From Piezodorus guildinii (lineage: Eukaryota > Arthropoda > Insecta > Hemiptera > Pentatomidae), in NCBI GenBank assembly GCA_023052935.1, contig CM041294.1:14433791-14497790 (forward strand): a DNA stretch of 64,000 bases, read 5' to 3'. Positions 36,018 to 48,069 of this stretch are shown in pieces (within the stretch, counting starts at the first letter, position 1; every line of letters begins with the position of its first letter). The position numbers and the translations under genes are program-made. The notes beneath the pieces were generated by a model, which saw only the letters and a list, made by a program, of their open reading frames with translations, was not told the DNA's origin and did not search any database.

Positions 36018-36150
36018 CTTTCACTTACCTATATTTGGAATATATATTGAGGGGAAGTATTGCGATCGTGAAAATTTTCTAATTCGAGTTTTCACCGGAA
36101 ATAACGCTCCACATGACCAAGTCCAACAAAAAGGTCTCCGTGTGTATGTG
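36018..36150 (-). mobile_element. HEL hairpin-end fragment (copy 18)
   Basis: 'actttcacttacctatattt' to 'aacaaaaaggtctccgtgtg'. Confidence 0.55.
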
Positions 36151-36256
36151 GCCCGTATTTGATGTTTTGAGCTTTTTACGGTCCTATTTCGGTGAATAGC
36201 TTGTGTTTTTTATTTGTTTAATTTTTATTTTCTGTTTTCAAAATTAATGTTTTATT

Positions 36257-36572
36257 CCTGATCCATAAAGACCTTAATGTGCCGTATGTTGCTAACTTGG
36301 CCCGAACCAGATATCATTCCTTTCATGACAAACTCCATTCCCCTCTAATCCTCTAGTTTCAATACTTTCTTCCACTTCAATTCCTGATAATCCTCCGAGG
36401 CGTCTGAAAAGGAGATGGCCTTGAGATCTTCTAGTTTAGAATATTTTTAGAGTTCTACCGCTGTGTAGCTTCTCTACATGTCTATTTTCTTCTAGCCAAT
36501 TTACTAGATGTGTTGTACAATACAGTTTTAAATATCGACAAATAATTTTTAAAAAAAAATGTTTTATTAAAG
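36257..36572 (+). pseudogene. jockey-like LINE 3' end J5
   Basis: Starts within HKDLNVPYVA-coding sequence ('cataaagaccttaatgtgcc') and runs through the UTR to 'gttttattaaag'. Damaged frame. Confidence 0.65.
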
Positions 36573-36645
36573 ATGACATATAGCCTTTCCTCCATGTATA
36601 TCTTCATTAGTATTGGTTAGTAGAAAATAATGTATGTATTTTTTT

Positions 36646-36785
36646 TACTTTCACTAACCTATATATATAATATAAAGTAAGAGATAAATTTTCGAATCCT
36701 AGTTTTCACAGGAAATAAACGTAAGTGCCTGCTAATTCCAAATGACCAAATCCCGCAAAAAGGTCTCTGCGTGTGTGTGTGTGGT
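36646..36785 (-). mobile_element. HEL hairpin-end fragment (copy 19)
   Basis: Decayed hairpin, then 'cccgcaaaaaggtctctgcg' and a short (GT)n. Confidence 0.55.
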
Positions 36786-36793
36786 TAGTCTAG

Positions 36794-37086
36794 CTCTGTG
36801 TAGTGTAGCATGGTGGTTAGCATAACAGCCCTCCTATTCCCAAGGTCCTGGCTTCAAACCCGCAGTTGGTCCTAGGATTTTATAATGGGAGTAAAAAACC
36901 CTTGGTTATGCCGTCCTTCGTAAACGACGTTAAAAATTGTTCCCGAGCCTGTGCGATGTCTGTTACTCGTTAAAGATCTATATCTTAATTTTTTTAAAAA
37001 ATGGACCGGCAAAATTTAGGACTGCTATTGTGGCATCGTCCGATCAGCCACAGCAGCATTAAGAGACGTTAAATAAATAAACAAAC
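36794..37086 (+). mobile_element. tRNA-derived SINE, copy 1
   Basis: A-box-like 'tggtggttagcataacag' and B-box-like 'ggcttcaaacccgc', then a body with 'cgagcctgtgcgatgtc' and 'catcgtccgatcagcca', and an 'aaataaataaac' tail. The same body recurs at five other places in the window. Confidence 0.72.
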
Positions 37087-37683
37087 GATTGACAAATAAC
37101 ATTAATGAGCCTTAAAATGTATTCCATATTTTTACAAATAAGTTTTAAAAAAACGATCTTCCAACCTAACTAAACTTCTGTCTTAAGTTATAATGGAATA
37201 CTACCTCGATTCGTCCAAAATTAATTAATATGCTTATATGAATATTTAGAAACACTCAGATAAAATTATTATTTCATCTGTTATGAGATAGTCCACATTA
37301 TCTTAGCTGCTACCTTTGATATATTTACAAAAATAATCTGGTGCGGGCAACACACGACTTTCACTTTTCTCCGTTTTTAAATTCAATTAAAGAATTTTCA
37401 AGTACAGAAAGAGATAAAAATGTTTGAAACCATTAAAAAATTAATTAAATGGAATTTCTATAGAAACATGTGTTTTATTAAAAAATCTATTATATTATTA
37501 TCTAAAATAATCTGTTAGTTTTATTGGCTTTTTATCACTCTCTATTAAATTTTATAAAATAATATTTTTTCTAAAACCTTTAGCTTTCAAATGGTATATC
37601 ATACATGTATATTACAGTTATGTTCAAAAACAAAAAAGTAAAATTCTAATAAAAAGGTATTTTTTCAGTTTTCTCCTTTAGTT

Positions 37684-37689
<6 letters not shown>

Positions 37690-37739
<50 letters not shown>

Positions 37740-40314
37740 CAACCTCGCGCGGATCTACATTTCTACTTACATCTAGTTACCGCGAAATTACATTAAGATA
37801 ATACTAGGCGACGCGAACGCAAAGGTTGGAAGGGAAGAAGTATATCGTCCTACAATCGGTAAAGAAAGTTTGCACGAATATAGTAATGATAATGGGACCC
37901 GACTAATAAACTTTGCCATTTCGAAAAACCTAGTAATCAAAAGCACTACATTTAAACGTAAGGATATTCATAAGTATACGTGGACATCACCGGATGGACA
38001 AACGCGGAATCAAATCGATCATGTTTTAATACAAAACAGATGGCAAAGTAGCATAATTAACGTGAAATCGTATCGAGGTGCAGAATGCGGTTCTGATCAT
38101 GAATTAGTAATCGCGAAACTTCGACAAAAACTAAATACAAAAAAGAGAACACCGAACTATATTCGTCCCGAGAATTTTGATTTAGTTAAATTGAACAACC
38201 TTGAAATTAGAAAACAATTCGCGATAGAAGTAAAAAATCGGTTCGAAGCTTTGGAATCTTCAGACGAGGAACACAAAGATGTAAACAAACTATGGGAAGG
38301 GATCAGGGATAATATTAAAGAGGTCGGTAATTTATGTCTTGGAAAAATCGAAAATAAAAAGAACAAACCTTGGTTCGACAGAGATTGTCAAAATATGTGC
38401 GAAAAAAGAAAAACCGCTAAACTGAATTCCTTAAATAATCCAAGCGATAATAATGTGGCTTACTTTCGGTTAGTAAAAAACGAAACTTCAAAACTCTTAA
38501 AAAATAAGAAAAGAGAGTATCTTAAAGGCAAAATAATAGAAATAGAAAAACACAGAAACGAAAATAACGTAAGAGAGATGTACAAAGGTATAAACAAATC
38601 GCGTAAAAGATTTGAACCTCTATTGAATGCGGTTAAAGATGCAAATAACAATATAATTGCGGATCCTTCTGAGATATTAAATAAATTTAAACAACACTTT
38701 GACGGCATCTTAAATACGGAAAATAATAATCAATCTCCTCTCTCTGAATATCAGAGCGCTGAACCATGGATAGACGCACCGAGTAAAGAGGAAGTCGAAA
38801 TGGCGATAAGAAAATTAAAACGTTATAAGGCCGCAGGAAATGATAATATCACGAGTGAATTAATCAAGGCGTGTGGAGAAGCGGGCGTTTCCAAAATACA
38901 TTTTTTAGTTAAAAAGATCTGGGAAACTGAAAAAATGCCCGAAGAATGGAAAGAATCAATACTTATTCCGATTCACAAAAAAGGACCGAGGTCGGATTGT
39001 AACAACTATCGTGGGATCTCTCTTCTCCCAGTATGCTATAAAATATTCTCGTCAATTCTAACTAGTCGAATAACGGAATACGCTGAGGAAATTATCGGAG
39101 ATTACCAATGTGGTTTTAGGCTGAATCGCTCGACTATTGACCAAATATTTTCCTTACGTCAAATATTAGAGAAAAAATTGGAATACAACGGTGTAGTCCA
39201 TGACTTTATATCGATTTTAAAAAGGCTTATGATTCAATAGACCGTCAGAAGCTATATAACATCATGATTGAACAGGGAATACCTAGAAAGTTAGTAAACC
39301 TAGTAGAGATGTGTTTGTCGGAAACATTCCATAAAGTTAGAATCGGTCATAATTACTCCGAGAGATTTGAGGTGCGATCGGGTTTGAAACAGGCTGACTC
39401 CCTTTCACCTGTGTTATTTAATATAGCTTTAGAATATGTCATAGAAAAGGTGATGTGTACCGAGAAAGGCTTAAATATGGGTGACAAGATTCCGGTTTTG
39501 GGGTATGCCGATGATCTGGTACTGCTAGGTGAAGACACGGAAACCATACAACTAAATACAAGTGTGTTAATAAAAACCGGTAAAGAAATAGGACTCGAAT
39601 TAAATACCGATAAGACGAAGTATATGATCAGTAGCAGAAACGGTGTCGATCTTGGTGATATTGATGTATCAGGTGATACTTTGGAACACGTAGAGAAATT
39701 CAAGTATTTAGGTTCAATTATAACTAGAAAAAATGAAATACAGGAAGAAATAAAGTCCCGGTTAAAGTTGGGAAATGCGTGTTATTATTCAGTTGCTAAG
39801 TTACTTAGTTCGCGGCTTCTATTTAAAAACTTAAAGATTAGAATTTATAAAACTATTATTCTTCCAACGGTTCTTTACGGATGTGAAACGTGACTGCTTA
39901 CTTTAAAGGATGAACAGCGGCTTAAGGTTTTCGAAAATAAGGTATTGCGTAAAATATTTGGTCCAAAGAGAGATGAGGCCACTGGGGAGTTTAGAAGGTT
40001 GCATAACGCGGAATTGCGGAGTTTGTACCCTGTGAATATAATTGAGTTGATAGCATCGCGGAGACTCAAATGGGCGCGTAAAGTTGTTGGGCTTAGTGAG
40101 GAACGGATTCCGAGAAAGTTGGTATTCGCTGAACCGACTGGTAGGCGTCCGAAAGGTAGGCCGAAGCGTCGATGGGAGGATTGCATTAAGGCTGATCTCG
40201 GGGGTTGGGCTTGACCGGTGAACATTGGACGAGTCTATGCAGGCGAAGTTTGGTGGTATCGGCATCGAACCTTCGGGTTCGGTAAGCCTATTATTATTAT
40301 TATTATTATTATTA
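37690..40314 (+). mobile_element. 5'-truncated RTE-like LINE with target duplication and (ATT)n tail
   Basis: Flanked by 'ttagttgttttt' (37678-37689 and 40315-40326), both from HEL sequence. The 5' junction carries about 50 T, then coding sequence starts inside the endonuclease. The 3' end is (ATT)n at 40289-40313, a simple-repeat tail like those of RTE and related clades. Confidence 0.85.
37795..40214 (+). pseudogene. endonuclease-reverse transcriptase of the LINE (two disabling changes)
   Basis: Order of motifs: end of the APE endonuclease (ILGDANAKVGRE; RNQIDHVLI; GSDHELVIAKLR), a linker, then RT (NNYRGISLLPVCYKIFSSIL; DYQCGFRLNRSTIDQIF; FKKAYDS; GYADDLVLLGED; FKYLGSII), then the C-terminus (LKWARKVVGLSEERIPRK; RRPKGRPKRRWEDCI). 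The first frame ends at 39240 after a one-base shift near 39205, the second runs 39264-39893, and TGA at 39891-39893 replaces the Trp of the YGCETW motif. A fragment of the same family at 46995-47095 keeps TGG there. The usual QGDSLSP is QADSLSP. Confidence 0.85.
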
Positions 40315-40858
40315 TTAGTTGTTTTTCAAATTCGCACAACTTACATATTTAGCTGTTATTTATCAATGCTAACAAGATAAAATAGTTATTTTTATAGAAT
40401 CTACAAAATTAAATGTACTTTACTGGGAAAACATGTTGAGTATCAGCATTTAAGCCCTGTCAAACCTCTTTAATCAGAATAAAACCTACATGATATTAAA
40501 GCCGATTAAATTTTACATCGATATAGCGAGTTTAATCAAAATCGTCGGAACCGTTTTTGAGAAAGTCTAAAAAAGATGCTAAATGCATTCTATAAAGTGG
40601 CTCTTCTGGTAAGCCCATTTGATGAAAAAGATTTTTGAACGTCTCGGGCGTATATTTGTCTTAAATATGAAATTTCAGCTTCATAGGACCTACCGTTTCC
40701 GCCCGGGAGTTACCACACACGGACACACACCTTTTTTGCGGGACTTGGTTATTCGGACCCAGAGGACCCTAAAACGTGTATTTCCGTTGAAAACTGGAAT
40801 TCGAAAATTTTCACGATCGCAATACTTTCCCTTACTATATATAGTAAGTGAAAGTAAT

Positions 40859-41544
40859 AAATTTTAAAAATCTAAAATGTAGCATATTTCGGATATTAAT
40901 TTTAATAAAGAAAAACTGAAATATTATTGCCAGTAAAGATTATTGCTCTTTACTGGAGGAATTAATTACTTCCACACTTCTATACGCGTATTCATTAAAC
41001 TAGTTTATCTTCATTGAACACCATAAATTCTGATTCTTCCGATCTTCGTATCGTATTGCATGCTTAATGACTTCCCGTTTTATTCAGCGAACCCGATACT
41101 TATAATATCGATCGAAGAGCTTGCCCTGTTTGCTTGGGTTTGATGATGAAGTTACTGGCAAACTCAATAATGCAGAGTGTACACAGGGAGGGTAAACAGG
41201 AGGACATTGGGGGCGGCGCGATGCTTAGCAACCACCCCCGCTATCGCGCATGCCCGCCCCACCCGTTCAATGGGACCCAGTTTCCATAACACCTCCGTCC
41301 CCAGGAAATTCGGGAAACTTTCCTTTTCCCCCTAACTTCAGCATATGTCGAGCTCTTTGGAACCGAAGGTATATGAGCAATTGCAACCATACTCTAGTAA
41401 TGCGAAAATAATTAAGCAGATGATTGTATTTGAATCTTAGTAAATAATATTAATATTAAAATGCATTTGCTCCATAGTTTAAACTCTTTCTCTTTGATGA
41501 CTTTTCTTCCTTAACCCTACTTGAAACATAAAATAAAAATAAAA
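40859..41544. other. no gene seen; GC-richer patch
   Basis: 41160-41340 is GC-richer ('attgggggcggcgcgatgct'). No domain in any frame. Confidence 0.4.
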
Positions 41545-42376
41545 ATAAACTTTATTCTCATATTTACATTTTGACAAAATGTTAACAATGATTTTGGATG
41601 AGTCATCCTTACAATCAGAATTTTTTTTTTTTTTTTTTGTGATTATAGTACATTAGCCTAAATGGCAAACGTATGGTGAAAAATTGAGGTTACATTGCGA
41701 TTGTAGGAAAAATTATACAAAAAACCTACGCATAAAAACTACACATAAAATAATTGACAATACATAAAATATTTAAAGATACATGAAATAATTGAAAATA
41801 CATAAATTAATAGAAAATACATAATATGATTGAAAATTATAAAATTTATAACATAAGAAAGTAAGTTAATTTAATAATACGTGTTTTGTTCTCTTATGAG
41901 TATATCGTTTTAGTGAAAATTTATTGTAATTACCGATTTCTTTTATTAATGGGTTTTTAGAGACTGCAGTTTTACTGAAGTAAGAAGCTGTTTGTGAATG
42001 GACAAGTTGTTTGATTGTAGGAAGCTGCAAGTCTTGGAGCATTGATGATATTTTCGTGTATCGGGGGAAATTATTAATTATCCGCATTGACAAGTTTTGA
42101 ATTCTCTCGAGTTTATGGAAGTTAGTCGAGCAGGATGAGCTCCAGACTGGAGAGGCGTATGTGATTAACGGGCGGATGTCTGATTTATATATTGTTAATT
42201 TGTTTTGAGTACTCAAACGGGATTTTCTATTAAAGTAAGGAAACATTTTGTATATTATTTTTTTCGCCTTTGCTAATTTTTCTGTTGATGTGGTCGGTGA
42301 AAGTAAGTTATTTGTCTAAAGTAAGGCCTAAGTACTGTACAGATTTTGACCATGGGATGAGAGCTGAATTTAACTT
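41545..42376 (-). pseudogene. jockey-like LINE 3' part (family B)
   Basis: The minus strand reads, after a shift near 42250, NKLTIYKSDIRPLITYASPV and FHKLERIQNLSMRIINNFPR, the C-terminus of a jockey-clade RT; upstream pieces include SVQYLGLTLDK. A 3' UTR of about 300 bp follows, ending 'gaataaagtttattt'-like at 41550. The same UTR appears at 31436-31713. Confidence 0.75.
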
Positions 42377-42696
42377 AATTTGGTACTTGAAACATATGAT
42401 ATCATAAACCTAGTTCCATAACCCTTGTTTAAATATATCTAGTCCAAGGTCTATCCACTAGATTCGCTACCTCTGAACAAACTAATATTTACGACTCTAA
42501 AAAAACTACCCAATTTCAAAATGTAAAAGCTAATCACCGCTATCCCCTAATTGCAATCGAAGAACGAAGCTAGATTAATTTCTAACGACACAGGACCATT
42601 TTTAACATGTTCCAATCAGCGAAAGTTCGTTATTAGTCGCAGAAAATTGTTCATACGCGTTATTAATTAAAGGGGAATCATCCTAAATAATACACC

Positions 42697-42892
42697 TGTG
42701 GTGTAGTGTAAGCCTGACAGCTTTCTATAACAGCCATTGTCGTGGGTTCGAACCCGGCAGATGGCCATAGAATGTTTATAAGTGTAAAAAAATCCTTGGT
42801 TATGCCGTCCTTCGGAGGAGGCTAAAATGGTGACCCCGAGCCTGTTGAATGTCAGATATTCGTTAAATATCCCTATCCTAACTAAAGCTACC
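42697..42892 (+). mobile_element. tRNA-derived SINE, copy 2
   Basis: B box 'gggttcgaacccggc' intact; body 'gccgtccttcggaggaggct' and 'cgagcctgttgaatgtcaga'. 3' end missing. Confidence 0.7.
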
Positions 42893-42938
42893 CTAATCTA
42901 CAAGAAATGTTATAAAATAAAAGTTTGTAAACTAACTA

Positions 42939-43805
42939 TTGGGTTGTGTCACATGAAATGTCTGTTTTCAAGGTAAAGGATGTTTATTAAAAATACGATA
43001 TGAAAACAAGATAATTTTATTCCAAGTATTTACCTTCTTTATTACACATTTTTCCCAACGTGACACCAACTTTTCTATCGCCGAACTGAAAAACTCTGAG
43101 CTTTGAAGTGAAACTAAATCTGAAAAAGCACTTTTCACTTGATCATCATTTTCAAAAAGTTTTCCTTTTACGAAGTTGTCTAAATTCTTGAACAGGTGGT
43201 GATCTGTTGGAGACAAGTCGGGAGAATATGGTGGGTGCGGAAGAACTTCGTAGTCCAGTTCTTTCAATTTTTGCATGGTATGTTTTGAAACATGGAGTCT
43301 TGCTGCCGCTCAGTGACATCATGAGGTACCCATGTATCGAGCTTTTTGTGCTGAGAGTCCTTTAACTGTTTGGTTGGGGTTTCCTTCTACTGTATGTTTG
43401 AGGACATCGTTGTCTATTACGGACGGAGGTCTTCCTCGGGGCAAGTTTTCCAAGTCGGTATCCCCAGCTGAAAACTTAGCAAACCAACGGCGAATGGTCC
43501 GTTCATTAACACTCCCTTCCCCAAACGCCTTGCAAATATTTCTAGCGGCCTCAGCTGCTGAATGGCCGAGTTTAAACTCGTACAAAAATATTACTCGAAA
43601 ATCGCGTGTTTCCATGTTCATATTTGGAGGTATACTAAAAAGTGGGTAATTGATTGGGAAGCTAATGTTTATAATACAAAGGTAGAGGAGTAGTAACTGT
43701 TTACTTTAAATATGTAAACATTCGGTAAAAAACAACAGAGACCTGCAAAATCCTTTATGTATTTCAGAAACTATAAAAACGGACATTTCATGTGAAACAA
43801 CCCAA
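42939..43805 (-). mobile_element. internally deleted mariner M4, both ends present
   Basis: 867 bp with intact TIRs and TA on both sides. HTH frame at 43319-43621 on the minus strand (FKLGHSAAEAARNICKAF; TIRRWFAKFSAGDTDL; NLPRGRPPSVIDND). C-terminal frame at 42968-43276 (HPPYSPDLSPTDHHLF). Shares the large central deletion and has a second deletion in the linker (LSAQ directly before KARYMGTS). Confidence 0.82.
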
Positions 43806-44047
43806 TATAATCAGTTCAATACACCTTCTATGAATAAAACCTTAATTATGTGAAGTGTCGTGGATATGTCACATATAAGTGTAGCGCTTAAGTCACTTCA
43901 CTATATGGCACTGGGTCTCATAAATTTCTCGCCATATTGTGAGACCAAGTAATAGCCCTTAAGTGGAACAAAAAGAATCAACGGTTAGGGAGGAAAAACT
44001 CAAATATATTTCCTTGATGTGCACACAAAGAAAAACAAGAGGTACCA

Positions 44048-44618
44048 ATCGACTTTTCATCGCTCTCCGTTAACTTTTACAATAGTATATATAAGATAAT
44101 ATTTTATTTTCTAAAATCTTTAGCATTCCAACGGTATATTATGCATGTATATTACTTCTCTTAGGTTCAAAAACAAAAAATTGCATTAAAAAAATATTTT
44201 TGTAGTTCTCTCCTTTAGTTAGACATCGAATTTGTTCAACTTATATATTTGCCTGTTTTTTGTTATAATGTTATTTTTTGAGTATCTACAAAATTAAAGG
44301 TACTTTAAAGGAAGAAAATTTAAAATATCGGCATTTAAGCCCTGTCAGACTAAGCTGATTTTGATGAAAATGTTTTGTATCATCTCGGGCGTATATTTGT
44401 CTTAAATATGAAATATCAGTTTCATAGGACCGTTTACACGCGGGAGTTACAACACACGGACACACATACACACACAGAGACCTTTTTGCGGGACTTGGTT
44501 ATCTGGACATAGAGGCCAATAAAACGTGTATTTCCGGTGAAAACTGGTATTTGAAATTTTTTACGATCCCAGTACTTTGCCTTACTAAATATCTCATATA
44601 TAGGTATGTGGAAGCAAA
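44048..44618 (+). mobile_element. HEL copy 21 (5'-truncated, decayed)
   Basis: 'cttttcatcgctctccgtta' to a mutated hairpin near 44590. Internal deletion between 'cctgtcagac' and 'taagctgatttt'. Confidence 0.65.
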
Positions 44619-44644
44619 ATTACTAATGTACCATGAGATCACTT

Positions 44645-44927
44645 GTAGCTGGGTGGTTAGCATAACAGCCTCCGATGCCAAAGGTCACGGGTTCAAACCC
44701 GCAGGTGGTCCTAGGATTTTTTAATGGGAGTAAAAAATCCTTAGTTATGCTGTCCTTCGGAGGAGACGTTAAAAGGTGGTCCCGAGCCTGTGTGATGTCA
44801 GATACTCGTTAAAGATCCTAATAAAACCTGGATAGGCAAAATTTAGGACTCCCACTGTAGCATCGTCCGATTAGCCATAGTAGCATAAAGTTACGTTAAA
44901 TAAATAAACAAACAAACTAACGTACCA
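44645..44927 (+). mobile_element. tRNA-derived SINE, copy 3 (best preserved)
   Basis: A box 'gggtggttagcataacag', B box 'gggttcaaacccgc', body 'cttcggaggagacgttaaaa', tail 'aaataaataaacaaacaaac'. About 280 bp. Confidence 0.78.
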
Positions 44928-45865
44928 ATGTCTAAATGTACGTAAATGATTAATATTAAATTTTGTTAGCAGATTATTTATCTGTCTTTTATACTTCATC
45001 AATCCGACCGTCTGCCCGCAAAACTCAATTTCTCCCTCACTGGGAAAAGTAAATTATAGAAAGACATATCCAAGATCTAGTGTTTTTCCAAGTCAGGGAG
45101 AAATACTAAACCCACATTTTAATGAAAGGAAGTTATCATTCACTTATGTAGTCGACGCTATATCTCAAGTAATTTCTTTTTCTTTAACAAAGTCAACTAA
45201 TTTTCAACAATATCTGCCTTGCAAGGACCAGGATGTCCTGTTATAGTTATGATGGAAGTAAACTTTAATGTTAATAAGTTCTTTAATCATAGATTATGAA
45301 ATTGATCCGTTGGCTTTGAAGCTACCATATGCCTCTCCAAAGGCTGATTCAGCGGGCAGACGCCAACGCCCTCCAAGAAGACACCTGGAGCGACAGATAT
45401 CCGCGGCAGAGGGCTGACATAGTAGCTGCCTTGGACTGCGCACGCCCCGCCTAATCCCAAAAGGCCCCGGGCCACGCCAGATCCCCCTTCGGTATACACC
45501 AAATATTTGTACACCGACAGGCGGCGGCTTTATTAAACAGCTGTTAGATGGACCGATAGTCGGATCGCACGGCATCTGTCCTATAGGCCACCTTTGTCTG
45601 GCTAAATCACCAGTATCGTGGTCTCAGTTATGTATACAGCAGGATCAATTATTGTATATAAACTGCTATTTCAAGAACTTTCCGTGCCATAAAGTGAGCA
45701 TTAAAAGAACGAAACCTTACGTCTATGCCAACTATTCTAAACTATTTCATCAGCACATAAAATGCTAATTTCTAATTTGCTTCCATAATCTCGACAAATC
45801 AAATCCAAATGGAATCAGGTTAAAAGGAAAGGAACATTATAATTGCTTAATTATAATGTTCATTA
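44928..45865. other. no gene seen; GC-rich patch
   Basis: 45300-45600 is GC-rich ('caaaaggccccgggccacgc'); overlapping minus-strand frames there have no recognisable domain. Confidence 0.35.
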
Positions 45866-46037
45866 AGTATGCCGTCCTTCGGAGGAGATGTTAAAAGGTG
45901 GTCCCGAGCCTGTGCGATGTCAGGTACTCGTTAAAGATTCCTATCCTAATTAAACTTGGATAGGCAAAATTTAGGGCTCCTACTGTAGCATCGTCCGATT
46001 AGATACAGCAGCTTAAAGTTACGTTAAATAAATAAAA
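45866..46037 (+). mobile_element. tRNA-derived SINE, copy 4 (5'-truncated)
   Basis: Starts at 'gtatgccgtccttcggagga' and ends in 'aaataaataaa', directly before HEL copy 22. The tRNA-like head is missing. Confidence 0.72.
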
Positions 46038-46787
46038 AATCTGGTGCGGGCAACACACGACTTTTACTTACCTCCATTTTTAAAATGAATGAAAGAATTT
46101 TCAAAAACAGTTAGAGGTAAAAGTACGTGAAACTATTAAGGAATTAATTAAATTGAATTTATACAGAAACATGTGTTTCATTAAAAAATCTATTATATTA
46201 TTATCTAAAATAATCAGTTAATTTTATGTTCATTTCATCACTCTCTATTAACTTATAAAAGCTTCAGTATAAGATAATATTTTTTGTGAAACCTTTAGCT
46301 TTCCAACGGTATATCATACATGTATATTACTGCTCTTATGATCAAAAACGAAAAATTGCATTAAAAAAATATTTTTCTGTTTTCTCCTTTAGTTGGGTAT
46401 CGAGTTTATTCAATTTATACATTTACCAGTTTTTCATCAGCGTTAACAAGATAATCTAGTTATTTATTATTGAATCTACAAAATTAAAGGTACTTTAGGG
46501 CAAGAAAATGTAAAATATCGGCATTTAAGCCCTGTCAGACCATTTTTATCTAAATAAAACCTACATGATATTAAAGCCCATTAAATTTTACATCGATATA
46601 GCGAGTTTAATCAAAATCGTCGAACCTTTTTTGAGAAAATCGAAAAAACGTGCAAAATGCATGGTATAAAGTGCCTCTTCTGGTAAGCTCATTTTGATGA
46701 AAAAAGTTTTGTCACGTCTCGGGCGTATAGTTGTCTTAAATATGAAATTTCAGTTTCATAGGACTTACCGTTTCCGCCAGGGAGTTA

Positions 46788-46825
<38 letters not shown>

Positions 46826-46987
46826 ACACTCACACACAGGCACACTCACACACACACAGACCTTTTAGCGGGACTTGGTTATTTGGACTCAGGGGACCCT
46901 AAAACGTGTATTTCCGTTGAAAACTGGAATTCGAAAATTTTCACTATCGCAATACTTTCCCTTACTATATATAGTAAGTGAAAGTAA
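46038..46987 (+). mobile_element. HEL copy 22 (full length, long (CA)n)
   Basis: 'aaatctggtgcgggcaacac' to 'tactatatatagtaagtgaa', 950 bp, with an expanded CA/CACTCA array at 46790-46858. The 95-codon frame at 46694 is a shadow of the repeat and recurs in pieces in other HEL copies. Confidence 0.83.
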
Positions 46988-46994
46988 TAAAAGG

Positions 46995-47095
46995 TTATAG
47001 TTTTTAAAATTATTATTATACCAAGATTCTTTACGGGCGAGAAATGTGGTTGCTTACTTTGAAAGATATACAACGCCTGATACTTAAGGTATTAA
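46995..47095 (+). pseudogene. fragment of the RTE-like LINE family
   Basis: 'attctttacgggcgagaaat' then TGG and 'ttgcttactttgaaagatat' encode LYGREMWLLTLKDIQRL, matching 39865-39925 of the larger copy but with the Trp codon intact. Confidence 0.6.
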
Positions 47096-47129
47096 TCCAA
47101 TTTTGGTAAACAATTTAGTAAACATCCCT

Positions 47130-47258
47130 TGCCATTTTCCGGAGGAGGCGTAAAAAGGTGGTTCTGAGCAATGTTGAGTACTCGTTAAAGATCTCTCTCC
47201 TAATTAAACCTAGATAGGTAAAATTTAGGACTCTCAATATAAAATGACGTTCAATGAA
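47130..47258 (+). mobile_element. tRNA-derived SINE, copy 5 (body fragment)
   Basis: 'ttccggaggaggcgtaaaaa' and 'gtactcgttaaagatctctc' match the SINE body; both ends missing. Confidence 0.55.
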
Positions 47259-47754
47259 GATGCACAAGGTAAAAAAAACACAAGAAAGAGAGGTTCCAGG
47301 ATAGAGTGGGAACCAAACGGACAGTCCAAATCTCTGATGAAGAAAGAAAGGAAATGTGAGATAAGAGAGATGAAAGACTACTGGTCTAAGAGAAGGGATC
47401 AGAACATCCAAGGGTAATAGATATTTTGTACTCCAAAGTTATAATTACTTAATTTTTGTTTTGCAACATTGCTTTCTTTGTTTTTTTTAACAATAAAGGA
47501 TATAAGAAAAAAAAAATTGTTTAATTTACTGCCATATCTAGTTTAAGTCTCCAACTCAATCAATCCTTATGTCATCTATATGCATATATAAAAATTATAA
47601 TTTCTAAAAATAAATAGTTTGGAAATAATTACCTCAAAATTATAATAATGGAGATTATGACTTCTGATTTTAATTAAATTAACGTCACTGCTGAGGTGGC
47701 TAATCTGTTAACCGTAATGCGAGAATCCTAAATGTTGTCTATTCAGATTTAATT
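47259..47754. other. no gene seen
   Basis: AT-rich, unassigned; a basic 98-codon minus-strand frame at 47115 overlaps a SINE fragment and has no domain. Confidence 0.35.
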
Positions 47755-47928
47755 ATGACAGGGATCTTTAACGAGTATCTGACATCGCAAAGGCTCTACA
47801 TCGAATCGCAAACCAAGAATATTTTACTCTCTTCAAAAAGTCCTTGAGCCATTGCACCGTTTGAACCCGCGACCGAGGACACAAAACACTGTTATGCTAG
47901 CCTCTACACTACAGACGACCCATTTCTG
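47755..47928 (-). mobile_element. tRNA-derived SINE, copy 6
   Basis: Minus strand: A-box-like 'agaggctagcataacagtg', B-box-like 'gggttcaaacgg', then the body 'gatactcgttaaagatccc'. Confidence 0.6.
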
Positions 47929-48069
47929 ATTACAGGACAGCTACTATAATTATCAACCCATGGAAGATTCTGAGGCAGAAGAGAGAGAGAGAAAGTAAAA
48001 TGTCTCCCCCAACTCAAATAAATAAAAAGCCACTGAAAAAAGATAATAATAATGACTGATTGTTTTTTT

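Larger units (their letters stand above)
37334..40858 (+). mobile_element. HEL copy 20, interrupted by an RTE-like LINE
   Basis: 37334-37689 from 'aatctggtgcgggcaacaca' and 40315-40858 to 'tatagtaagtgaaagtaa'. Full-length when the LINE and one target duplicate are removed. Confidence 0.82.

Noticed and set aside
42735..42765. Possible tRNA gene (B box gggttcgaacccggc)
   Set aside because: It is the head of a SINE copy with the shared SINE body downstream; no cloverleaf could be completed.
46694..46981. Recurrent FHRTYRFRPGV..FSRSQYFPLLY frames (15688, 31764, 33827, 40619, 46694)
   Set aside because: They are translations of one noncoding stretch of the HEL repeat; frame and length differ between copies and (CA)n changes them.
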